Below, piece after piece: positions 28,546 to 36,178 of a stretch of DNA of 64,000 nucleotides. Both the position numbers and the translations under genes were made by a program. The stretch covers positions 83,907 through 147,906 of the forward strand of contig CAJUAF010000007.1 in NCBI GenBank assembly GCA_910584365.1. Direction: 5' to 3'. Position 1 is the first letter of the stretch. Each line of letters starts with the position of its first letter. The DNA is from an uncultured Muribaculaceae bacterium (GTDB taxonomy: Bacteria > Bacteroidota > Bacteroidia > Bacteroidales > Muribaculaceae). The notes under the pieces were generated by a model. That model ran no database searches. It worked only from the letters and a program-made list of their open reading frames with translations, and was not told the origin of the DNA.

Positions 28546-29168
28546 TTGCGGGCGTAAAGGACGGGGTTGGTGTCGGCGTCGTTATACATCTTCATCTGGC
28601 GGTAGACCTTCATGTACTTCCGGCCGGCGGCGATATCCTCCAGGAGGGTGTCGATGGCCAGGGAAAGGTCGCGGCGCTGTTCCAGCAGCACAGCCAGCTT
28701 GCCGCGGCAGCGGGCAAGGTGTTCCTCCGTGGCGTCCGTGCGCTCGGTCTCGGCCTTCATGTGGAAAATCTTCACCGCCAGAATCGACAGGCGGTCGAGG
28801 GCCCAGGCCGGACTTTCGGTGTTGATCTGAGCGTCCGCGGCGGGGATTACTTCCCGGTAGAGGTCGCGGAAATATGTGTCCAGGTCCTCCACGCGGTCGG
28901 TGCGCTCCTGGTTCGAGGCGTCGATGCGGTGCTTGAGGGCCATCCCGGCCGCCGGGTCGATCTCCGGGTCGCGGATAAGGTCCTCCATATGCCACTGTGC
29001 CACGTCTATCCAGTTCTTGGCATACAGCAGGGCGTCGATCCCCTCCTGGCCGAAAGGCTTCAGGGGCGCGGCATCGATGCTGTCGGTCAGGTGATAATCC
29101 GCCGTGGCGCGGTCGAAAATGTCGTTGCAACGGAGGGCGAACCGGCCCTCTGTAACGGTATCAGTCAT
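28542..29168 (-). CDS. DUF4254 family protein
   Basis: This 208-residue, all-helical, soluble protein without signal peptide matches the DUF4254 pattern ('NDIFDRATADYHLTD' at the start and 'RKYMKVYRQMKMYNDADTNPVLY' at the end). The function is unknown. It is translationally coupled to the GT9 glycosyltransferase by an ATGA overlap, so a role alongside LPS-core or glycolipid synthesis is likely. A consensus promoter lies upstream, making it the first gene of the unit. Confidence 0.85.
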   Translation of the reverse strand: MTDTVTEGRFALRCNDIFDRATADYHLTDSIDAAPLKPFGQEGIDALLYAKNWIDVAQWHMEDLIRDPEIDPAAGMALKHRIDASNQERTDRVEDLDTYFRDLYREVIPAADAQINTESPAWALDRLSILAVKIFHMKAETERTDATEEHLARCRGKLAVLLEQRRDLSLAIDTLLEDIAAGRKYMKVYRQMKMYNDADTNPVLYARK

Positions 29169-29198
29169 TATGTCTGTCTTCAGGTTGATTTGCTACCG

Positions 29199-29229
29199 CA
29201 AATTTACCAATATTCTTCATACTGACAAA
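29199..29229 (-). promoter_or_regulatory. Promoter of the DUF4254-GT9 unit
   Basis: On the minus strand TTTG (29229-29226) lies 19 bases from TAAATTTG (29206-29199). The ATG at 29168 follows about 30 bases on. Confidence 0.75.
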
Positions 29230-29315
29230 ATCCCCGCCCAAAATTCCTCCGACTCCCTTGCCGACCGGTAGGGGGAGGTTTCATGGGATTTTTTTCGTTA
29301 AATTCCGGGATTTTG
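29230..29315. other. Gap between divergent promoters
   Basis: Only A+T-rich spacer between the DUF4254 promoter and the promoter at 29316-29346. Nothing else is seen. Confidence 0.5.
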
Positions 29316-29346
29316 TTTGTCGGTATTCAAATTTATCATAATTTTG
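29316..29346 (+). promoter_or_regulatory. Consensus promoter of a structured non-coding transcript
   Basis: TTTG (29316-29319), 19 bases, then TAATTTTG (29339-29346). This is a strong match to the -33/-7 consensus, with transcription expected to start near 29350. Confidence 0.8.
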
Positions 29347-29350
29347 CAGA

Positions 29351-29724
29351 ACTCGGTGCGTTGACGGATATTTCGGCTTGAGCCGATATTTCGGGTAACC
29401 AGGAAAGAGTTCCGGTGTTACCCGCGATTATACAGTCTGTCATACCGTGCCGGAATACCACATAAAAGAAAGCGTTTATTGGCGCTTGATTCTTGACGAT
29501 TAGGAATCTCGCAAATTCATACGACAGTCAGGGATGAAGCAATGATAGATGCCCGTGATGTATTATGCCTTATGCAATTCCGCCGTGCCTGTTTCGGGAA
29601 GGCGGTGTTGTCGTGTCATATATCCGCGTGGGCTTCTCCGTTGCTCGTTCTACTGTCGTGGGCAATGCGAGAGCCTCTAATCGTGGGACGAGTACCATCG
29701 AGATTCCCACGTTTTCTATTTTTT
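29351..29724 (+). ncRNA. Putative structured small RNA or long leader, about 370 nt
   Basis: No convincing coding sequence lies between the promoter and 29804. Several hairpins can be drawn: CGGC-TTGA-GCCG with flanking ATAT pairs (29368-29388); GGGTAAC...GTTACCC enclosing GGAA-AGAG-TTCC (29393-29423); AAGCG...CGCTT (29470-29487); and GATTCTT...TAGGAATC (29488-29508). The end is a terminator-like CGTGGGA...TCCCACG stem (29682-29711) followed by TTTTCTATTTTTT. This could be a free small RNA, or a leader with an attenuator for the exported protein starting at 29805. No tmRNA tag, RNase P core or SRP loop is present. An 88-codon frame at 29542-29808 exists but looks non-genic. Confidence 0.5.
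29682..29724 (+). terminator. Terminator-like stem and T tract at the end of the putative RNA
   Basis: A 7-bp stem CGTGGGA/TCCCACG with a 16-base loop is followed by 12 pyrimidines in 13 bases. A second TCGTGGG at 29656-29662 could pair with the same 3' arm, allowing two exclusive folds. Confidence 0.55.
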
Positions 29725-29804
29725 AACTCCATCCTTTTACCTACAACTCTATTTCATCTTCCCCCGGGAATCAGGAAGACAACCATCTTTAACCGTAATC
29801 TGCG

Positions 29805-30869
29805 ATGAAAAGTTCTTATCCCTGTCCCGGGACACGAAAGCATCTTTGCGGGAGGTTCAATCGCTTCCTGCTGGTTGTTCTTCTGTCTGTTCTAAGCCTT
29901 CCTGCGGCGTGTCTGCAAGGGGCCGAAGTGTCCGACCAAACGTATGAATTTGTGCTTAATGACGTGGCTTATACCTGTTATGGCCTGAATGACTATGGCG
30001 AGATACGCGTGAAAGCGCAGCCTGCATCTTCTGATGTCAGGGCCGTATCGATTCAGCTGTATTTTCCGGATTTGCAGCAATATGTCTCCGGGGCAGATAA
30101 CATTACCCAGGGGAGCCCAACGGAGCTGTCCGGCGATGTCTGGCAAGAGTGTGAGAATCTCAAAACGATAGAATTTATAACCGGAGTGGATTCGGATTAT
30201 CATCATTATGCCGTTGATTATTCCACTGATATTTCAATTCTCGAGAAGTGTCCGAATCTCCGTAATATCATCGTTACAGGAGACTGGAGCTTTTGGGTAT
30301 TCACTAAAATACCTCTTGGAAAGTATTACAGTTACTATACCGACGGCGTCACTCTTTATAAAGAAAAATATAATACCCAACAGACGATCAAAACGACTCA
30401 TGTGTCTGAGATTCTGAAAAAACTTGTTTATGAGGCGGATCTTCGGCCGTACACCTATTACGTGGAGTCCTATGGTCTCACTCCTGTAGTTGAACTGCAG
30501 GCGGTAAGGAGGGATGTTCCTTATACTTCGCAATGGTATCCGATGGAATATGATGAAACAGGGACGCCTGCGGTTAAACTGATCGGCGATCTGAATTACA
30601 GAGTTACCGCCAGGGAATTGCATGGATTGAAGAATCCCTGGGCGGAAGGTGGCGTCCACCAGTATGGCGAGAGCCTGTTCCGGCAATGTTTTGATAACCT
30701 CTATCGAGGTACTGAGAGAATGTTATGTCCTAACCCCCAGAAGTTATCCAATAACGGGTCTGTTATTTCTGCGATATTCTGCTTTGCCGAAGAGATCGGG
30801 AGGAGGAGATTGCGGGGGAGGGGCATTAAAAAAACTGAAAAATTTGGGGGGTTGGCGGTATTTACGTAA
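29805..30869 (+). pseudogene. Truncated exported protein, probably a BspA/LRR-type remnant
   Basis: The frame encodes 354 residues with a signal peptide (about 18-45, 'FLLVVLLSVLSLPAACLQGA'). Residues 50-300 look like a real exported protein of the Bacteroidales leucine-rich-repeat kind ('WQECENLKTIEFITG', 'SILEKCPNLRNIIVTG'). After about residue 305 (from about 30720) the sequence becomes basic and non-repetitive, and the promoter of the next gene (30843-30874) lies inside the frame. The natural C-terminus, including any sorting tail, is therefore missing. The gene is visibly more A+T-rich than its neighbours. It may be a decayed or recently acquired gene, or a short secreted protein with an odd tail. 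Confidence 0.55.
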
Positions 30870-30874
30870 TTTTG
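30843..30874 (+). promoter_or_regulatory. Promoter of the DUF2723 gene
   Basis: TTTG (30843-30846), 20 bases, TAATTTTG (30867-30874). The ATG is at 30895. The box overlaps the end of the preceding frame. Confidence 0.8.
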
Positions 30875-30894
30875 CAGATTGAAGTGTTACGTCA

Positions 30895-33800
30895 ATGAAA
30901 AAATACAGATTATACAACGATGTACTCGGATGGGTCTGCTTCGCTGTGGCCGCCGTTACATACCTGCTGACTGTCGAGCCGACGGCCAGTTTCTGGGACT
31001 GCCCGGAGTTTATCTCCCAGGGGGTGAAACTTGAAGTGGGACACCCGCCGGGCAACCCGATTTTCATGCTGGCGGCCCGTTTCTTCGTCAATTTCGCCGG
31101 GGGCGATATGTCGAAGGCAGCGCTGATGGTCAACTGTATGTCGGCGTTGCTCTCCGCCGGTACGATCCTGCTGTTGTTCTGGACTATCACTCACCTTGTG
31201 AAGCGTCTGATTGTCAAGGATGACGCCCGGGAGGTGAGCCTTACCAAGATGCTGGTTATCTTCGGTTCCGGAATCTGCGGTGCCCTGGCCTATACCTGGA
31301 GCGACACTTTCTGGTTCTCGGCCGTGGAAGGGGAGGTGTACGCTTTCTCGAGCTTCTGTACGGCGCTGGTGTTCTGGCTGATTCTCAAGTGGGAGAATCG
31401 TGCCGATCTGCCTCACAGCGACCGCTACCTTATCCTGATAGCCTATATCATCGGCGTCTCCATCGCCGTCCATCTGCTTAACCTGCTCTGTATTCCGGCG
31501 ATCGTGCTGGTGATCTACTACCGCAAGTTCAAGGACACCACCGCCACGGGTTCGCTGATCGCCCTGGCTGTGGCCGCGGTGATTGTGGCGCTGATTCTGT
31601 TCGGTATCGTGCCGGGATTTATCGAGGTGGCCCAGTATTTCGAGATTTTCTTCGTCAACACCCTCGGAATGAGCTATAATATCGGCGTGCTGGTATATAC
31701 GGTGCTGTTCGTGGCCGTGATGATATGGTCGGTCCGCACCCTTTACGCCCAGAAGTCCGCCAACCAGATCCGCTGGTCGTTCCTCTGCGCTATGCTCCTG
31801 TCGGGAATTCCCTTCATCGGCAATTCGCTGTGGATTCCGGTGGTACTTCTCGGCGCCCTGGCCGCCTGGCTCTGGACCAGCAAAAAGCTCCCTGTCAGAA
31901 TCCTGACGATAGCATCACTGAGCGTACTGGTGATTTTCATCGGCTACTCCAGCTACGCGCTGCTGCTGATCCGCTCCCACGCCAATCCTCCGATGAATCA
32001 GAACGGGCCGGACAACGTCTTCTCGCTCGGCTCCTACCTCAACCGCGAACAGTACGGCGAGACACCGCTCCTCTACGGCCAGACGTTCAAGTCCACGGTC
32101 ATGTATCAGGTCAAGCCCAACGGCTATGATTATGACATCCTCCGCCGCCCGGGAAAGACGGTTTACAGCAAAGCCGTAAAGAATTCTCCCGATGATCCCG
32201 ACCGCTACGTAGCCTCCAAAGAGGAGTTCAAATACGAGATGACCCCCAAGATGCTCTTCCCGCGAATGTATTCCACCGCCGGAGCGCATCCCCAGGCTTA
32301 TCTCGAGTGGATCAACGCCACCGAGGAGGACCTCCCGACGGTCGACACCCCCGTGCTGGTCGACGCCGACGGCAATACGGTGCAGTCCGTGGCCATGAAG
32401 CGCCCCTCTATGCTCCAGAACCTGCGATACTTCTTTGAGTACCAGGTCAACTATATGTACTGGCGCTATTTCATGTGGAACTTCGCCGGCCGTCAGAACG
32501 ACATCGCCGGACAGGGGGAGGCCAACCGCGGAAACTGGATTTCCGGAATCCCCTTCATCGACAATCCCCGTCTGGGGGACCAGAGTCTCCTGCCCGACGA
32601 ATACGGCAAGGGGAACAAGGGGCATAACGTATTCTTCATGCTCCCGTTGCTGATGGGTATCTTCGGCCTTACCTGGCAGGCGTTCCGCTCCAAGCGGGGC
32701 ATCGAACAGTTCTGGGTAATCTTTTTCTTCTTCTTCATGACGGGACTGGCCATCGTTCTCTACCTCAACCAGCCCCCGCTGCAGCCCCGCGAGCGCGATT
32801 ACGCCTTCGCCGGATCGTTCTATGCCTTCGCCATCTGGGTGGGCATGGGTGTGGCCGCCCTCTGGACTTTCCTCAACTGGCTGCTGAAGAACAAAGAGGC
32901 CGTGCGCGAAGCCGCCGACGCCGACAAAGCCGGCGAAATCGTCGACGGAGTGAAGGTGGAGCCGGACAAGAGCCGCCGCACCGCCCTGGCCGTTGCCGGA
33001 GTGACCGCCCTGATAGGGGTGGCTGTCCCCCTGCAGATGGTGTCCCAGACCTGGGACGACCATGACCGTTCCGGCCGCTATACCACCCGCGACTTCGGCA
33101 TGAACTACCTCGCCTCCGTGGCTCCCAACGGCATTATCTTCACCAACGGCGACAACGACACCTTCCCCCTGTGGTACGCCCAGGAGGTTGAGGGGTACCG
33201 CACCGACGTGCGCGTCGTCAATCTTTCCTACCTGACCACCGACTGGTATGCCAACCAGATGCGCGTGGCCACCGACGGCGCCGCCGGCCTTAAATTCTCG
33301 GCCAAGCCCGCCGATTACGCCTACGACCGCCTGCAGTTCAGCTACTTCGATCCCGAAAACATGGTGACCGACACCGTCAACGTCTTCACCTCGCTGGATG
33401 ACCTTTACCATAACAAGGACGCCTCCTGGAAGGGGGCCCGCGTCATGCGTATGCCTTTCATGAACTTCCCGGCCAACGCCGAGGCTGCCGTAAAGGCCGG
33501 CGTCATTTCCGCCGCCGAGCTTCCTGCCGCCGAGGAGACCGTCAACATCGGCCTGTATCAGGATCCGAAGAACCCTGTCGGAGGCGTTACCCTCAGCCAG
33601 GCCCTGTCGATCGACATGATCGCCACCCAGGCCCGTGAGGGATGGAGCCGCCCGGCTTACTTCGCGATGACCGTCCCCGACGAATATTACGTCTCCCTGT
33701 CACCCTATCTGCGCAATACGGGTCTGGCCTACCAGGTTACTCCGCTCCTGAATCCCGACGGAAGCCGCGAGCCCTGGATCGACACCGACAAAATGTACCG

Positions 33801-34404
33801 CAACATCACTGAGGAATTCCGCTGGGGCGGTCTCGACAAGCTCGGCAAGGATGGCGACATCTATCTCGACGAGACCGTGCGCCGCATGGTGACCTCCCAC
33901 CGCTCCGCTATGGCCGACCTGGCCATGAGCCTCTACAACGAGGGGATAGAGGCGATGGATTCCGTCGGCGGGAAGACCCCCGACAAGGTGTATGCCGCCG
34001 ACCGTTTCGCCAAGGCGGTGAAGATTCTCGACATGATCGAGGAGAAGCTTCCCACGCGCATCACCCCCTATTCGATCCAGATCGGCTATCAGGTGGCTGA
34101 CGCCTATCTGCGTCTGGCCGCTGTCACCGGCGACAAGAACCTCCATAAGAAGGGACTCGACATCGTCCGCGGCGAGATTATGCGCTACGGAGCCTATCTC
34201 CCCTACTTCAACGAACTGCGCCGCTCGCTTCCGGGATACGGGTTCACGGGGCTGAGTCCCGCCGACCGTTATGTGCCGACGTACCTCTATCTGCTTCTGC
34301 AGCTTTATGCCGACGAAGGGGGAGACCTCGACAAACTTCAGGAGGAGGTTGCCGACCGTGGCATCGACCTCAATGACCTCGAAGGGTATATGCCCCGTCA
34401 ATAA
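30895..34404 (+). CDS. DUF2723 integral membrane protein (GT-C-like)
   Basis: This 1169-residue protein is a typical member of the DUF2723 family, which is widespread in Bacteroidetes. The N-terminal 110 residues ('TYLLTVEPTASFWDCPEFISQGVKLEVGHPPGNPIFML') carry the conserved acidic D-C-P-E-F and G-H-P-P-G motifs in the first external loop, reminiscent of the Asp-bearing loop of GT-C glycosyltransferases. About ten to twelve membrane helices follow to residue 720. A periplasmic domain at about 730-1030 contains 'NGDNDTFPLWYAQEVEG'. A helical C-terminal region reads like TPR. A lipid-linked sugar transferase acting on surface proteins or glycans is a reasonable inference; the substrate is unknown. 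Polysaccharide deacetylase and queG genes follow closely. Confidence 0.88.
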   Translation: MKKYRLYNDVLGWVCFAVAAVTYLLTVEPTASFWDCPEFISQGVKLEVGHPPGNPIFMLAARFFVNFAGGDMSKAALMVNCMSALLSAGTILLLFWTITHLVKRLIVKDDAREVSLTKMLVIFGSGICGALAYTWSDTFWFSAVEGEVYAFSSFCTALVFWLILKWENRADLPHSDRYLILIAYIIGVSIAVHLLNLLCIPAIVLVIYYRKFKDTTATGSLIALAVAAVIVALILFGIVPGFIEVAQYFEIFFVNTLGMSYNIGVLVYTVLFVAVMIWSVRTLYAQKSANQIRWSFLCAMLLSGIPFIGNSLWIPVVLLGALAAWLWTSKKLPVRILTIASLSVLVIFIGYSSYALLLIRSHANPPMNQNGPDNVFSLGSYLNREQYGETPLLYGQTFKSTVMYQVKPNGYDYDILRRPGKTVYSKAVKNSPDDPDRYVASKEEFKYEMTPKMLFPRMYSTAGAHPQAYLEWINATEEDLPTVDTPVLVDADGNTVQSVAMKRPSMLQNLRYFFEYQVNYMYWRYFMWNFAGRQNDIAGQGEANRGNWISGIPFIDNPRLGDQSLLPDEYGKGNKGHNVFFMLPLLMGIFGLTWQAFRSKRGIEQFWVIFFFFFMTGLAIVLYLNQPPLQPRERDYAFAGSFYAFAIWVGMGVAALWTFLNWLLKNKEAVREAADADKAGEIVDGVKVEPDKSRRTALAVAGVTALIGVAVPLQMVSQTWDDHDRSGRYTTRDFGMNYLASVAPNGIIFTNGDNDTFPLWYAQEVEGYRTDVRVVNLSYLTTDWYANQMRVATDGAAGLKFSAKPADYAYDRLQFSYFDPENMVTDTVNVFTSLDDLYHNKDASWKGARVMRMPFMNFPANAEAAVKAGVISAAELPAAEETVNIGLYQDPKNPVGGVTLSQALSIDMIATQAREGWSRPAYFAMTVPDEYYVSLSPYLRNTGLAYQVTPLLNPDGSREPWIDTDKMYRNITEEFRWGGLDKLGKDGDIYLDETVRRMVTSHRSAMADLAMSLYNEGIEAMDSVGGKTPDKVYAADRFAKAVKILDMIEEKLPTRITPYSIQIGYQVADAYLRLAAVTGDKNLHKKGLDIVRGEIMRYGAYLPYFNELRRSLPGYGFTGLSPADRYVPTYLYLLLQLYADEGGDLDKLQEEVADRGIDLNDLEGYMPRQ

Positions 34405-34416
34405 TCCCCCCGGATC

Positions 34417-35037
34417 ATGTTGATTGAACGTCCACCGCTGCTGTATCGCCTCCTTTTCCCGGAGGCGATATGGCGTATTAAGAAAAACCGCCGGAAGGTG
34501 GTGTTTCTGACTTTCGACGACGGGCCGATTCCCGAGGTGACCCCGTGGGTCCTCGACAAGCTCGACGAATACGGTATCAAGGCCACGTTTTTCATGGTCG
34601 GCGATAACGTGGCCCGCAATCCGGAACTTTATCAGGAGGTCAAGCGCCGGGGTCACAGCGTCGGGAACCACACCATGCACCACCTCCAGGGGATGAAGGT
34701 CTCATCCTACCGTTATATGCATGACATCACCGAGGCCAACGACCTTATCGACAGCCCCCTTTTCCGTCCACCCCACGGTCTTCTACGCTGGAAACAGGCC
34801 CGCGCCATCAAGGACCGGTACAATATCGTCATGTATGACCTGGTGACCCGCGACTATTCCAAAAAGCTCACCCCCGAAAAAGTTTTCGGCAACGTCAGGC
34901 GCTACGCCCGCAACGGGTCTATTATCGTTTTCCATGACTCACTGAAAGCCGAGAAGAACATGAAGGCCGTGCTGCCCCGTGCGATAGAGTTCCTCCGCTC
35001 CCGGGGGTATGAGTTCGACACTCTCCCGATGTCCTGA
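34417..35037 (+). CDS. NodB-type polysaccharide deacetylase
   Basis: This 206-residue carbohydrate esterase family 4 protein has all five motifs visible: 'TFDDGP' (catalytic base Asp and metal Asp), 'HTMHH' for metal binding, 'RPPHG', 'DLVTRDYS' and 'IIVFHDS' with the catalytic His. It removes N- or O-acetyl groups from peptidoglycan or a surface glycan. There is no signal peptide, but the N-terminal 'LLYRLLFPEAIWRI' may associate with membrane. It starts 12 bases after the DUF2723 gene, so it may modify the same glycan. Confidence 0.92.
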   Translation: MLIERPPLLYRLLFPEAIWRIKKNRRKVVFLTFDDGPIPEVTPWVLDKLDEYGIKATFFMVGDNVARNPELYQEVKRRGHSVGNHTMHHLQGMKVSSYRYMHDITEANDLIDSPLFRPPHGLLRWKQARAIKDRYNIVMYDLVTRDYSKKLTPEKVFGNVRRYARNGSIIVFHDSLKAEKNMKAVLPRAIEFLRSRGYEFDTLPMS

Positions 35038-35058
35038 ACCTTTCAGCCCGTTCCGAAG

Positions 35059-35979
35059 ATGTCTCTCCCGTCGCGAATAAAGGAGGCTGTCATCCGGGCC
35101 GGTGCCTGTGCCGTCGGGTTCGCGCCTCTGCGCGAGGTCGACCCGGAGGTTTTCGCCGCTTACCGCCGGTGGCTGGCCGGGGGGAACCACGCCTCGATGG
35201 GCTATCTTGAAAATCATCTTGAAATACGCCGCAATCCCGCCCTTTTGCTGGAAGGGAACCCCGCCGAAGGGACAGTCATCTGCGCCGCTTTCCCATACGT
35301 TTCCGCGCCCGATTACCGCCCTGGAGCCGTGCGCATCGCCCGTTATGCCCTGGGGGATGACTATCATGAGGTCCTGCGCGAAAGACTCCGGCCGGTCGCT
35401 GACCTGATACGCGGCGAGACCGGCTGCCAGGCCCGCATCTGTGTCGACACCGCTCCGTTGCTGGAACGCTACTGGGCCCGCGAGAGTGGCATCGGCTTTA
35501 TCGGACGTAACCGTCATCTTATAGTCCCCGGAGCAGGATCATACGTTTTCCTGGCCGAGATTGTCACCGACCTTCCGCTCCCTCCCGACGCTCCCTGCCT
35601 TCTGGGGTGCGACGGCTGCGACGCCTGTATGCGCGTCTGCCCCCACGGCGCCCTGCAGCCGGGCTGTCTGGACGCGCGGCGTTGCCTCTCCTGCCTGACC
35701 ATAGAATACCGCGGCCCCCTTCCGCCGGAATATCCTCTTGCGCCGGGGCGCGTCTACGGCTGCGACCTCTGCCAGGAGGTATGCCCCCACAATCGCGCTT
35801 CCTCCCTCACCTCTTTCTCTCCCCTGCCGGAATTTCTGCCGCGTCCGTCGCTCCTGGAACTGACTCCCCGGGCCATCCTCTCCCTCAGTCAGGAGGATTT
35901 CTCGGCCCTCTTCCGCCGCAGCGCCGTCAAACGCACGCGCCTGGCGGGTCTCCTCCGCAACGCCGCCGCATTGAAATGA
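35059..35979 (+). CDS. queG: Epoxyqueuosine reductase QueG
   Basis: This 306-residue iron-sulfur cobalamin enzyme performs the last step of queuosine synthesis in tRNA, reducing epoxyqueuosine to queuosine. The N-terminal reductase-like domain has 'GNHASMGYLENHLEIRRNPALLLEG', and the catalytic Asp is in 'CVDTAPLLERYWA'. Two [4Fe-4S] clusters are supported by 'CDGCDACMRVCP', 'CLSC' and 'CDLCQEVCP'. It acts in the cytoplasm. It follows the deacetylase by 21 bases, although the functions are unrelated. It is slightly short compared with the usual length because the C-terminal HEAT-like tail is missing, as in other Bacteroidales. Confidence 0.95.
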   Translation: MSLPSRIKEAVIRAGACAVGFAPLREVDPEVFAAYRRWLAGGNHASMGYLENHLEIRRNPALLLEGNPAEGTVICAAFPYVSAPDYRPGAVRIARYALGDDYHEVLRERLRPVADLIRGETGCQARICVDTAPLLERYWARESGIGFIGRNRHLIVPGAGSYVFLAEIVTDLPLPPDAPCLLGCDGCDACMRVCPHGALQPGCLDARRCLSCLTIEYRGPLPPEYPLAPGRVYGCDLCQEVCPHNRASSLTSFSPLPEFLPRPSLLELTPRAILSLSQEDFSALFRRSAVKRTRLAGLLRNAAALK

Positions 35980-36036
35980 TTATTGGGCTATTAATATATT
36001 TTAACATGGCAAAACGTCGCTAAAACGTCTCTGTTG

Positions 36037-36068
36037 CTTGCATAAGTATCGGGGATTGTCTAATTTTG
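36037..36068 (+). promoter_or_regulatory. Promoter of the BspA-like gene
   Basis: TAATTTTG (36061-36068) is a full -7 match, with CTTG (36037-36040) 20 bases upstream. The leader to the ATG at 36179 is about 105 bases. Confidence 0.7.
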
Positions 36069-36178
36069 CGGCTTTCAAATCAGAAAATTCTATAAGTGTA
36101 ATTCAGACTGTAGGCTGAGGTATATTCTTGCGACAATCTGTTTGCAATAGGTTTTTATTTTTATTTACATTTCTTGGT

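Noticed and set aside
29351..29724. tmRNA or RNase P RNA
   Set aside because: There is no ALAA-type tag, no tRNA-like 3' end, and no conserved RNase P core sequence on either strand.
29542..29808. An 88-codon plus-strand frame ending in an ATGA overlap with the exported protein
   Set aside because: The overlap is tempting, but the frame crosses the terminator-like stem, its sequence looks random, and the hairpins explain the region better.
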